A stretch of DNA of 64,000 bases, taken from contig JBBMOL010000012.1 in assembly GCA_037954665.1 (NCBI GenBank), positions 4,774,001-4,838,000 on the forward strand, given 5' to 3'. A program made the translations under genes and the position numbers. The notes beneath the pieces were generated by a model, which was given only the letters and a program-made list of their open reading frames with translations, was not told the origin of the DNA and did not search any database. The stretch is from Laguncularia racemosa (Eukaryota > Streptophyta > Magnoliopsida > Myrtales > Combretaceae). Below, in pieces: positions 46,828 to 57,923 of the stretch (positions are counted from its first letter, which is position 1; the number at the start of each line of letters is the position of its first letter).

Positions 46828-47499
46828 TTTGTTTAAGAAGAAACAACCGGATCTACTTAGGTTAGTATCTGTCATGGTTAGTTTCATAGTGTGTAAGTAT
46901 ATACACATATACTACTATACATGGGTTTACTCGTATATACAGCTTAACAGTTAGAAGAATACAAGTAAAATAATAATACAAAAAAATAATTACATAATTA
47001 AGTAAACATCCCATATTTTACCCACTCTCTTTATGTCTAACTATCTTACAGATCCCGTGCTTAATCCTTTTAAAGATCATATCTTAGACTCTATTATTTA
47101 ACTTATGGCTATTGATCTTCACTTAGTTTTAAAGATCATTACCTAAACTCTTCAGGATCAATAACCTATACTCTATAGATCAAAACTTAGGTCATAAAGA
47201 TCATGAACGTATTCTCTATAAATTCAAACTTAAGTCTCTAAAGATCGTAAAACCTAGAGCTTTGATACCACCTGTAAACACCCCATTTTTGTCTCCTATT
47301 TATTATTATTTTTATTTTTCATATATATATACAGATATAAAAGAAAAAATAATAATAAATAAAAATAATAAAGATAGGATAGCAATAATAATAAAAGACA
47401 TTTGGGTTTTTAAATTAAATTTATGAATTTCAAAATAACAAAAAATAGCAAAACTAATAAGTCAATATATAATTTGCGTGCAATAAAAAAATGAGAATT

Positions 47500-47603
47500 G
47501 AGCCAGCCTAGCTGGTCCATGTGTGCGCTTAGGTACGCATGTAGAAGCTTAAGGTCATGGGTTTGAGTCTCACAAGAGGCACTTTGTGCCGTTTTTTTTT
47601 TTT
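47500..47603 (+). repeat. tRNA/SINE-like module inside solo LTR E
   Basis: AGCCTAGCTGGTCC (47507-47517 region) resembles a pol III A box and GGTTTGAGTCT (47560-47570) a B box, about 45 bp apart, followed by a T12 run at 47592-47603. This is the promoter layout of tRNA-derived SINEs. No tRNA cloverleaf can be drawn, so it is not called a tRNA gene. Confidence 0.45.
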
Positions 47604-47611
47604 CATCTGAG

Positions 47612-47625
47612 CTGCCACGTGGCAG
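47612..47625. promoter_or_regulatory. G-box palindrome in solo LTR E
   Basis: CTGCCACGTGGCAG is a perfect 14-bp palindrome around CACGTG, the core bound by plant bZIP and bHLH factors. Within an LTR it may be an enhancer of the element; function is inference. Confidence 0.55.
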
Positions 47626-49026
47626 TAGCTAATTAGATAACGCGAAGGTACGTGCTTGGCACATGCTCATCTTCAACCTTCGGCCGAGGACAACGGAGAG
47701 CAAGGAGAACGGAATCCGGCCATTTCAAATTGAATTTTTAGCCAAGAGAGGATAAATATCATCAAATTAGCACAAATCTTAACAAAAAAAAAAACAAAGA
47801 ATTAACTCAAATATGAGAAAAAAGAAAGGAGATGGAGATAGGTCTCAACGGCGAGGAAGATCCAAGTTTATCAAGCTTAGTTTTGGGAGTCTATAAATAA
47901 AACTCGATCTCGCAAATGGAAAGGGGAGATCAGAAGAAGAAGGAAAAAAAAAAGGAAGGAGAATGCAAAGAGAAAACGTCTGCCAAAGCTCTCTCTCTCT
48001 CTCTCTCTCTAGATCTCCACCACCGTAGTCACCTAAACTACCACTTAAGGTGGTTTTCGACAAAAGCCAACACCAACATTTAGTTTCTCACCCTTGAAAA
48101 CCTAGGAATCCACCTATTGATCATTGTAAATAGCCATCGGAACATTGCCGTCGAGGAGCTTCGACCGACCCGAATGACCCAACTGATTTGGTTTGACCCA
48201 CGTTCAGGTTAGTTTTAATTTCATCATTTTTTTATTTGTTTATTATATTATATTATCATTAGTTTTTAATAAAGAATAATAAAAAAAATTAAAAAAGATA
48301 AAAAATAATAAAACTAATAAATAAAATATATATATATATATTAGCACCTAGAAAAAAACTTTAAATAAATGAATGGTAATTAGTGATTTCAAAAAAATTA
48401 AAGTTTTTGATAAATCAATAAATAAATCTTACGTTTAGATTTTTTTTAATAAATTTAAATGGTAATAAACATAAACTTAACACTTTTTCATAATTAAGAT
48501 TAAATAATCCACTAAAGTTTTATGAAAAGCGAACTACGGCCTGTTTGATCCCAAATAGTGGGTATGTAGCACCCTTATGGGACAACTTTAAAAAAATATA
48601 TATATATTTTCAAATCATTATTAGTATAATCATTATATCATTTTTTCTAGTATTTTCTTTTTATGCTAAAAACAATATCATAACATGAATACATAATTCA
48701 AATTTTAGAAGGATTAGAAGAACAAGGTAGTAACTTTAGGGTTTTAATGGGACTACCCTCAACTCAAGAATCTCTGGTTTTTCTTTCATTTTTTTATTGA
48801 AAAAAAAAAAGAGATTTCGTCGACTAGTTGTTTAAATTAGAATTAATCTACTCAATTAATTTTAATTCAGTAATTTTTCCCAACTCCAGTTGAGTGGCAA
48901 CTCTAAATAAATAATAAAATTCCTAGTTCAAGTCAAGGATTTATATTGGATGAGCATAGAATCTAATATAAATCAAATTAGGGAGACAATATAAAATTTT
49001 TAAATTAGACTCGACACCACCTAAGC

Positions 49027-49886
49027 TGTAACGCCCCTGAAACCCGAGCCGCGCTACTGCCCACCATATGTCCTTATCTTACAAAAACACGTTAAAACTC
49101 TGAAACAACTCTGATACATTTTACCCTATAACTCCTATATAAAAACATTTCTTATATCTCTAAAATTTCAAATAATAACTTGAATCATATCAAACATTTA
49201 ATGCAATGGAAGTCTTTAAACACCAAAATAACATTTTCAAAAGATAATGTCTATCACAGTCCAATAACATAATTCTACCAACACCTAATCACTATAATAG
49301 TAATGAAAATCTTCATTTTCCTCTTTTTGTGGCTCACCCAAACCTAAATTATCTTCTGAGTTCTCATCTCCCTCAATACCTACATCTAAAAATTATTCTC
49401 CAAAGGATGAGCCAATGCCCAGTATGTATAACACAAACACAAATGCATGAACAACATAAATAAGTGTCACGTACATTATGCAAAACTTAAACATAGACAA
49501 TCATTTCTTAATATAATTTATGTCCATAAGCAAACAACAGGGTACTCAATACCCCCTTAACACACTTAACACATTGAAGCGTGACTTAGTGATGGAAACT
49601 ACCACTACGGGCTCCACACCCATGATCCTTTAATCCTTAAACTTGGTGATGGGAACTTCCACTACGGGCCCTACATCCACATACACTTAAACCTTAAACC
49701 TGGTGATGGGAACTTCCACTACGGGCCCTACGCCCATGTACACTTAAACCTAGTGATGAGATTTGCCACTACGGACCCCACACCCATGTACACTTAACCA
49801 CTTAATCAACATTCAGCCCAAATTATTTCCAAGCACAACTCCACTAGGGACAACGTCACACAAAGATCATCGGGGTGCTCCCCAGG
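49027..49886 (-). repeat. 5' LTR of chromovirus D, part 1
   Basis: Starts TGTAACGCCCC and matches 37080 onwards. It is broken by element C at 49887 and resumes after the duplicated CTAGG at 56083. It contains an expanded repeat at 49588-49800 absent from the left LTR. Confidence 0.88.
49588..49800. repeat. VNTR in the D 5' LTR (four units)
   Basis: A unit with GTGATGGGAACTTCCACTAC and CCCTACGCCCATG recurs near 49588, 49644, 49701 and 49751 (spacing 50-57 bp). The left LTR has one unit at about 37620-37660. Expansion therefore came after insertion of D. Confidence 0.75.
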
Positions 49887-50646
49887 TGTTATGGAAGAGC
49901 CACTGTCCCAAGTTCAAGGGCTGAATTAAGAAGAAAGTCAAGTGGCTGAAGCTGAAGTTCAAAGGGATTCAAGTCTACTAAGCCTACCTCAAGAACTAAT
50001 CACAAGATCCCGAGCTAAGAAACTGCAACAAATCCTAATTTCTCATGTACAGGGTTTGATAAACATCACAAGTGAGAAGCTTTAAGGAATCCAAAGCTTC
50101 GGGGCAAGGGATGATCAAAGGGAACTTAATGTGATGGAAATCAAGTGGGAAGAACCAGTCCAAGATCAAGGCTGCCAACCTTGAAGCTGGTTTTGAAAGG
50201 CTGCCGGCCTTGAAGCCGGCCTTTACATATACGCCGCCGGCCTTGGCAGCCGGCCTTCTTTTAATTATGTTGTATTTTTCCTTATTCCGTGAATTACGAT
50301 GTATTGCTTGGATGTCTTCCTATTTATACCGAGATAAGACGATGTAAATCGAGTTTTTTGTCATCTTTGAAATACTAGAAAGCCTGTAGCTTCAATTCCT
50401 TGCATTTTTTATTGAATGCATGCTAAGAAACTTTCAGGAGAGAGTTGATCGATCTTTTCCTGTGGAGAGTTTCGAGGTTAGGGCTTGATTAGTTCTAGCT
50501 TGTTCATCGATCCGTTTAAGAAAACCTAAATCTAAACTATCTTAAGGTTTGATTCCAATTAGATCTGTTGGTTTTCGTGTTGTTGTTGTGGGGGTCCATA
50601 ATAACCAAAGGGGTTCTTAAGCACAATTGCGGTGGTTCAGGTATCA
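49887..50646 (+). repeat. 5' LTR of chromovirus C
   Basis: 760 bp, TGTTATGGAAG to GGTATCA. The first about 240 bp still reads as polyprotein C-terminus. A GC-rich inverted-repeat block at 50198-50256 contains three GCCGGCC copies. Confidence 0.87.
50198..50256 (+). repeat. GC-rich inverted repeats in the C LTR
   Basis: GCCGGCC occurs three times within 59 bp of an AT-rich element, with CCGGC/GCCGG arms around CTTGAA able to form a hairpin. It lies upstream of a TATTTATACC motif (about 50310) that may be the promoter TATA. The copy in LTR2 is 55631-55689. Confidence 0.6.
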
Positions 50647-51170
50647 TTTGGTATCAAAGCTTTGGCTCTAGATCAGGTTATATCTTTTATTGATCTTTGT
50701 TCGACTTTTAATTTTATCTTCGTTTAATATATAAAGTTGTGTTCTTTACATGTTCTATTGTGTTTCTCTCGTCAAGTTGTGACCTTTCCATCATTCTAGG
50801 GTTTCTCCATCAAGAAAAGAAAAGAAATTCATAATAAAAAAAAAAGATATATATATATATTGATTGATTGATAGGGTTCTTGAATTTGTGGTTTTTGTTG
50901 GATCCTAACTTTATGAAAACACCAAATACTCCAGAAATATAATGTAAATTCATCAAGGGATATTGGGAAACACTAATTGTGTCTGTGTTATACACTTCTC
51001 TTTTGATTATTTCTAAGTGTGATTTGATTAAGAACATCGAAGAGCAAGCTTGAGAGGTGTGAAGAACACCTGTGAGACCTGATTTGATTGTGTGACACAC
51101 AAGAGTACAACCCCATCAGTTGAGTGTAAACACAAGAGGGAGTGCTTGTTAGGAAACTATTAATTAATGT

Positions 51171-54100
51171 TTGTTAGTTTTGCAGGATAAGATTTCTGGT
51201 AAAGGTGTTGGTGTGAGTAAGGAGGAGAGAACGGTGGATGAGAAACTGTTGAAGGAGGCTCAACAATCAGAGTTTAGGCGTATAACTCAAGTATTGACAG
51301 AGATGAGAGAGTCTATGGAGCGAATGAACTTGAGGTTACAGGTAGTTGAAAATAGGGAGCCTAGTGCTAGAGAAGGGCATAGAGGAGGTAGGATTCCTAT
51401 TCCACAGACAGTTGATGTGGATGGTGATAGTGACTATCCAAAGGAGGAGTATGAAGATAGTACAGTGTTACATGTCAATAGGGGCCGAAGAGGTGGTAGA
51501 GGAATAGGAAGAGGAGTAGGAGCTGGCAGAGGAAGAGGAAGAACACATGAGCGTTACACTGCTGGCAGAAGTAGAGGGAATGATGATTATGTAGATCGAG
51601 GATTGGGTGGAATTAAACTGGAACTTCCCATCTTTCATGGTAAGTCTGATCCAGAGGCTTATTTGCAGTGGGAGAAGAAGGTAGAGCTACTCTTTGATTA
51701 TCACCAATGTAGTGAGGAGAGAAAAGTGAAGTTGGCTGTAACCTAGTTTCAAGATTATGCTATCTCTTGGTGGGATCAACTGGTGACCAGCAGAAGGGGG
51801 AACATGGAGTATCCTATAGATAGCTGGCATGATCTTAAGGTTGTGATGAGAAAGTGATTTGTTCCCAAGTACTATCACAGGGAACTCATGCAAAGGTTGC
51901 AAATGTTGAGATAAGGTAGTAGGAGTGTGAAGGACTACTACAAAGAGATGGAGATGATCATGACCAGGACTGATGTGGATGAGGAAGAGGAGGCCATCAC
52001 GGCACGATTCTTGGGTGGTTTAAACAAAGAAATTGCTGATAGGGTAGAATTTCAACATTATGTGGAGTTGGAGGATATGGTGCATCTAGCTATCAAAATT
52101 GAGAGACAACTCCAGGGCAGAGGTCTATACAGGTATGTTTCCAAATCTTCTTCCAGTTCTCATTTTGCATGGAAGGATTATGGAAAGTCTGATTTTAAGG
52201 GAAGTAAGCCTACTACTGATGTTGCAAAGGGGAAGGTAGTTAGGGTTTCACCTGAGAAACCTAAGGAGGCTGAACCCAAGGGCAGGAACAGGGATATTAA
52301 ATGATGGAAGTGTCAGGGTGTAGGGCACATTAGCAAGGATCGCCCTAATAAGAGAACAATGGTGATAAGAAATGGAGAAATTGTGACAGATGATGAGGGA
52401 GATGATAATGAGAGTGCAGATGATGACATGCCCGAGCTGGAGGCTTGTAGTGATGCTGGTAGTGTTGAGGAGGCTGTGAGAGGTGACCTATTTGTAGCTA
52501 GGCGTACACTAAGTACCCAGCTAAAGGAGGATGGTCTTGAGGAACAGAGAGAGAATCTGTTTCATACTAGATGCCATGTCCAGGGAAAGGTATGCAGTGT
52601 GATTGTTTATGGAGGGAGTTGTACTAATGTGGTGAGTACACTCTTGGTTAATAGGTTGGGATTGCCTACTATACCACATCCAAGGCCATACAAACTTCAG
52701 TGGCTTAGTGACTGTGGAGAGATTAAGGTGAACAGGCAAGTCCTCATTTCTTTTTCCATTGGCAAATACTGTGATGAGGTGCTCTGTGATGTTGTTCCTA
52801 TGCATGCTGGTGACATCTTGTTAGGTAGACCTTGGCAGTTTGATAGGAAAACCTTGCATGATGGATATCTCAACAGGTACTCTTTTACTAAGGATGGTAG
52901 GAAAACTATTTTGGCACCACTATCCTCTAAAGAAGTGTATGAGGACCAATGTAAATTGGAGAGGCTGAGAGTGGAGGCCGAAAGCAAAGAGAAGGAGAGT
53001 AGAAAGAGCACTTCAGAAGGAGAGAAAAACAAGAGTAAAAATCAAAAGAGTGAAAAGAAAGAGGGGAGTGAAAAGCAAGACAACAATCGGCTAGGAGAGA
53101 AAAAGAGTAAAAATGTGAGCTTGATTGCTAGGTCCAGTGAGGTTAGGAATGCTTTGAGTGCCAGTAGACCTATATTTGTACTTCTGTACAAAGGGGCTTG
53201 CTTGGCCACTAATGACATTAACCTATGTTTGCCTAGTGTGTTTTCTGATTTGTTGCAGGATTTTAGAGATGCATTTCCAGAGGAGTTGCCTAGTGGACTT
53301 CCACCAGTCAGGGGCATAGAGCATCAAATTAACTTCATTCCTGGAGCTGCCATACCCAACTGACCTACATACAGAACTAATCCCAGTGAAGCCAAGAAGA
53401 TCCAGAAACAAGTTGAAGAGTTGTTGGAGAAAGGGTATGTAAGAGAGAGTCTGAGTCCCTGTTCAGTTCCTGTGATTCTAGTGCCTAAGAAGGATGGGAC
53501 TTGGAGGATGTGTTTAGACTGCAAAGCCATCAACAAAATCATTGTAAAGTATCGTCACCCTATTCCTAGGTTAGATGATATGTTAGATGAATTGTATGGT
53601 TCTTGCTTGTTTACAAAAATTGATCTGAAATCTGGTTATTATCAGATACGCATGAAAGTAGGAGATGAATGGAAAACTGCATTTAAGACTAAATTTGGTT
53701 TGTATGAATGGCTTGTCATGCCTTTTGGTCTTACTAATGCACCTAGCACTTTTATGTGACTGATGAATCATGTGCTGCGTAAGTACTTAGGTAAATTTGT
53801 TGTGGTATATTTTGATGATATCTTGATTTACTCTAAGTCTCTGGATGATCATGTTATGCATGTGAGCTTGGTGTTAGCAAAACTGAGAGGGGAAAAGCTG
53901 TTTGCAAATCTTAAGAAGTGTAGTTTCTGCATGGATAGGGTTAATTTTCTAGGATTTATTGTGTCTAGTCAAGGAGTCGAGGTTGATGAAGAGAAGGTGA
54001 AAGCTATTAAGGAGTGGCCTAGACCTAATACTGCTAGTGAGGTGAGGAGTTTTCATGGACTTGCTGGTTTCTATAGGAGGTTCATTAGAGATTTTAGCAC

Positions 54101-55430
54101 CATAGCCGCACCTTTGAATGAACTTGTGAAAAAGAATGTTAGTTTTACTTGGGGTGATGCACAAGAACATGCATTCAATGAACTTAAGAATAAATTGTGT
54201 AATGCACCATTGCTTGCTTTGCCTGATTTTGATAAAACTTTTGAGATTGAGTGTGATGCTAGTGGCATAGGGATTGGAGCTGTATTGATGCAGGATCACA
54301 GGCCACTAATGTATTTCAATGAAAATTTGAGTGGGGCAGCATTGAAGTACCCAACATATGATAAGGAGTTGTATGCCTTAGTACGCTCACTGCAGACTTG
54401 GCAACACTATCTATGGCCTAAAGAGTTTGTTATACACACAGACCATGAGAGCCTAAAACATCTAAAAGGCTAAGATAAGCTGAACAGGAGACATGCCAAA
54501 TGGGTGGAATTCATTGAGACCTTCCCTTATGTGATAAGGTACAAGTAGGGTAAGGAGAACATTGTTGCTGATGTGATGTCAAGAAGGTACACTTTACTTA
54601 ACTCTCTTAGTACATCTTTGTTAGGATTTGAGTTGGTAAAGGAGTTGCACCCACATGATGTTGATTTTTCTGAGATTTTTGCTGCTTGTATTGACGGGAA
54701 TGGGATGAATGATTATTATGTGTCTGATGGGTTCTTGTTCAAGAAAAGTAAGTTGTGTATTCCTAGAGGTTCTGTAAGGGAATTACTAGTTAAGGAAGCA
54801 CATGGAGGGGGCTTAATGGGGCATTTTGGGGTAGACAAGACCTATGATATGCTGACTCAACTTTTTTTTTGGCCTGGCATGAGACATGATGTGCATAAAG
54901 TTTGTCAACACTGTATCACATGTAGGGAGGCAAAATCTAAACCGAAACCACATGGACTGTATACACCACTACCTATTCCTAATGAACCTTGGACTGATGT
55001 GTCTATGGATTTTGTGCTTGGGTTACCTAGGACTAGGAAAGGTAGTGATAGCATCTTTGTTGTGGTTGATAGGTTTAGTAAAATGGCTCATTTCATTCCT
55101 TGTCATAAAACTGATGATGCTATACACATTGCTAATTTGTTCTTTAGAGAGGTAGTGCGTCTGCATGGCATACCTAAGAGCATTGTTAGTGATCGGGATG
55201 TAAAATTTTTGAGTCATTTTTGGAGAGTATTGTGGGGAAATTTGGGAACTAAACTGATGTTTTCGACTACCTGTCACCCACAAACTGATGGGTAAACTAA
55301 GGTGATTAACAGGACTTTAATTCAGTTGTTGAGGGCAATCATAGAGAAGAACATTAGGACTTGGGAGGATTGCCTACCATTTGTGGAGTTTGCATATAAT
55401 AGGGTTGTACATAGCACTACTCAAAGGGAT
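51171..55430 (+). pseudogene. Chromovirus C gag-pol, one frame with nine stops
   Basis: All pieces share one frame over 4.2 kb with no frameshift. Domains in order: Arg/Gly-rich region (51490-51600); capsid with 'LPIFHGKSDPEAYLQWEKK' (51625-51680); zinc knuckle (52302-52345), damaged because one Cys codon is TGA and another reads Arg; protease with YGGSCTN for DGGSCTN (about 52610); Lys/Glu-rich linker; RT with 'YFDDILIYSK' (53808-53837); RNase H with 'DASGIGIGAVL'; integrase zinc region 'AHGGGLMGHFG' to 'CQHCITC'; and integrase Asp residues in 'SMDFVLGL' and 'SDRDVKF'. The third catalytic residue, Glu, is Lys ('TKVINRTL', 55296 on). No active product is possible. The true gag start is unsure. 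Confidence 0.9.
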
Positions 55431-56077
55431 TCAAGTCCAATAAGCCTACCTCAAGGACCAATCACAAGATCCCGAGCTAAGAAGCTGCAACAAATCCTAA
55501 TTTCTCATGTACAAGGTTTAATAAACATCACAAGTGAGAAGCTTCAAGGAATCTAAAGCTTCAGGGCAAGGGATGATCAAAGGGAACTTAATGTGATGGA
55601 AATCAAGTGGGAAGAACTGGTCCAGGATCAAGGCTGCCGGCCTTGAAGCCGGCCTTTACATATACACCGCCAGCCTTGAGCCGGCCTTCTTTTAATTACA
55701 TTGTATTTTTCCTTATTCCGTGAATTACGATGTATTGCTTGGATGTCTTCCTATTTATACCGAGATAAGACGATGTAAAGGGAGTTTTTTGTCATCTTTG
55801 AAATACCAGAAAGCTTGTCGCTTCAATTCCTCGTGTTCTTGATTGAATGCATGCTAAGAAACTTTCGGGAGAGAGTTGATCGATCTTTTCCTATGGAGAG
55901 TTTCAAGGTTAGGGCTTAATTAGTTCTAGCTTGTTCATCAATTCGTCTAAGAAAACCTAAATCTAAACTATCTTAGGGTTTGATTCCAATTAGATCTGTG
56001 GGTTTTCGTGTTGTTGTTGTGGGGGTCCGTAATAGCCAAAGGGGTTCTCAAGCGTAACTGCGATGGTTTCGGTATCA
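55431..56077 (+). repeat. 3' LTR of chromovirus C, 5'-truncated
   Basis: Matches 49959-50646 from TCAAAGGGATTC onward; the first 72 bp of the LTR are deleted. The GC-rich inverted-repeat block (55631-55689) is shorter here than in LTR1. Confidence 0.87.
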
Positions 56078-56082
56078 CTAGG

Positions 56083-57224
56083 GAGCTACCACTATGGGCT
56101 CCTAGGCCGAGCTAAGCACATACAGCATACCACTTAAATACTTAGGCCAATTCGTTCAACATAATCAATTTCAACACATGTACTAACTTAAAAAAACACA
56201 GAACAGCACACAAGTTACACATATCTTGAATCCTAGCCTAAAGTACTTCTTGGTCTTAAACTTAATCTAATTGGGAATCTGTACACATTAACATACTCTT
56301 CTTAGTATTCAATCTAAGATCAATATCATTCTTAATTTTCTTAATCCTATTCCTTTAATCTCTCTAAGGCCTTACTAATTATCTAGGTTACATGAAAATT
56401 AGTTTAATTTGAAGTTAAATGAAGATATAATTATGTTCAACACTGTCATGTTGGGGACTGTGTTGCTCTATACAAGCTAAAGCACGACTGTGTTAAGGGT
56501 CGTGTATCTTTCGGTGAAAACTTGGTTTCAACACTATTGGAACATGATCGTATTAAAAAGTCGTGTTATCCTTGACTCAATACGATCGAAACATGACCGT
56601 GTTGGGAGGCCATGTATCTCTCGGTGCACCTTTCCATTTCAACATAGTCGAAACACGATCATGTTGAGAGGTCGTGCTACCCTCGATAATCTCCACGAAC
56701 CCTAATTCTTTTACTTCAATTTCTCCAAAACATAATCCTAGATATTCCTAAGCTCAATTAAGTCTCTAAAACATGTAATTATAAATAAATTGCACGGATT
56801 AGATTACTTACTTCAATTTCCACAAATCGCAAATCTCAAGTCGTTGATTCTCGTTCTCCTATCGTCCTTGCTGAAACTTCATGTTCTGTATGAATAAGCG
56901 ATATGCATAATTTCCGAATTCCATTAATCTTAATTTGAAATTCTTATAGAATCCTTACTTTGAGTTCTTTGAATTGATTCGCTCCTTTTTCTTATCGTTG
57001 TCCTAAGATTTCTTGTATGGAGCGTCTATTCTCTATAGCTCTGTTTCACTGCTAATAATGACTAAGGAAACTTTCTAAGTTAACTTGAAGTATTTATATT
57101 CTTCATGTAAAATAATCAAATTGCCCTTCGAAATTTTATAAAATTTCATTTTTGTCTTTAGCTTTTTATGATAATACCTATATTACATAAATAAATAAAT
57201 AATTAAAATCTTTCAAGTATTACA
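56083..57224 (-). repeat. 5' LTR of chromovirus D, part 2
   Basis: Continues the LTR interrupted at 49886, matching 37750-39008, and ends CAAGTATTACA at 57224. The palindromic ACACGACCGTGTT array is at about 56445-56680. Confidence 0.88.
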
Positions 57225-57462
57225 AACTGTCCATAATCTACAAGTGGAGTTTAGTTGATGCTCATTATGCTAGTCCATGACATCACCTTCCTATCGATGT
57301 CCCAATTAATAGGCTTGTTCTTCATATATATTCTCGTCTTCGTCATTTGTATGCGACCCTAAACGTACGAAAACAATTCATGACAAATTCTACAATGTCT
57401 AAACATCTCGGGCCAAAATGTATGAAGAATTCGAGCGAAAATCTAACAAGTAATAGGGGGTT
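57225..57462. other. Right flank of chromovirus D
   Basis: AT-rich sequence with no gene recognised. It does not continue the copia F LTR that D appears to have cut on its left, and it lacks D's left-flank GGCTA. Confidence 0.5.
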
Positions 57463-57640
57463 TTTTTTTTTTTTTTTGATACATCAATAAATAAAAATTC
57501 TTCATTAATATATCAAAGCTAGGCATACCTTTGATAGATCAATAAGCACACCTAGCACATACAGTAACTATGCTTATTGCATGTGTCACATTAGATCTAT
57601 TACTAACCTCAAAAGGAAAAAAGGAATAAATTTTTATTTT
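57463..57640 (-). mobile_element. Probable LINE 3' end, 5'-truncated
   Basis: On the minus strand the sequence ends TTTATTTATTGATGTATC followed by a poly-A run (plus-strand T run, 57463-57478), preceded by 'GAAGAATTTTTATT'. Plant L1-type LINE tails have this TTTATTNATC-polyA form. No coding sequence is left and the 5' limit is a guess; a SINE or retroposed copy is an alternative. Confidence 0.4.
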
Positions 57641-57923
57641 CTACTACGGACATGAAGTTTTTGTCCTAGATAAAATTTAGACATGTATGTATTACATAGG
57701 TATATTTTAATAATTATAGAAAATCAAAACCCTTATGATCCAACACATGGTCGCTGTTCTTTTAATTGGACGAAGCATATGATTAGTTTTCCCTCATTAA
57801 TATAAGCAACTTGCATGGTTGGGCAGAAGAGTATAATAAATTATAGAAGCATTGTTACCTAATAGCTTCCAAAGTATCACATGTCTCTATCTTCACGTAA
57901 ATATATTATATTCCTTATTATTA

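Larger units (their letters stand above)
47273..49016. mobile_element. Solo LTR E (1744 bp)
   Basis: Begins TGTAAACACC and ends CTCGACA, flanked by the perfect 5-bp duplication CCACC (47268-47272 and 49017-49021). No internal coding region and no second copy of its ends is present, so it is most likely a solo LTR left by recombination. It lies between D's primer site and D's 5' LTR. It contains a tRNA-like module (47500-47603), a 14-bp G-box palindrome (47612-47625), a CT run near 47990-48010 and AT-rich sequence. Orientation cannot be set. Confidence 0.78.
49887..56077 (+). mobile_element. CRM-like chromovirus C, nested in D 5' LTR
   Basis: LTR1 is 49887-50646 (TGTTATGG...GGTATCA) and LTR2 is the truncated 55431-56077. 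The flanks carry CCAGG (49882-49886) and CTAGG (56078-56082), a duplication with one transition. Primer site TTTGGTATCAAAGC is at 50647-50660. gag-pol runs 51171-55430 in one frame. A deletion joins integrase directly to LTR2, removing the integrase C-terminus, the polypurine tract and about 70 bp of LTR2. Coding sequence ('GPITRSRAKKLQQ') extends into the LTR, as known for CRM-type elements; clade assignment is inference. Confidence 0.88.
37080..57224 (-). mobile_element. Tekay-like chromovirus D with three nested elements
   Basis: The left LTR is 37080-39008 and the right LTR starts at 49027 and ends at 57224, both TGTAA(T/C)GCCC...TATTACA. The polypurine tract (minus TAAGGGGGAGAGAA, 39022-39009) lies beside the left LTR. 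The primer site (minus TGGTATCAAAGCTCTAGG, 47270-47253) lies near the right one, so it reads leftward. Gag-pol relics fill 39050-46827. Element B sits in integrase, E beside the primer site and C in the 5' LTR. Without them the element is about 9 kb. Its flanks GGCTA (left) and AACTG (right) do not match, so no target-site duplication is seen. Confidence 0.9.

Noticed and set aside
47500..47603. tRNA gene
   Set aside because: A-box-like and B-box-like sequences are present, but no acceptor stem or anticodon arm can be formed.
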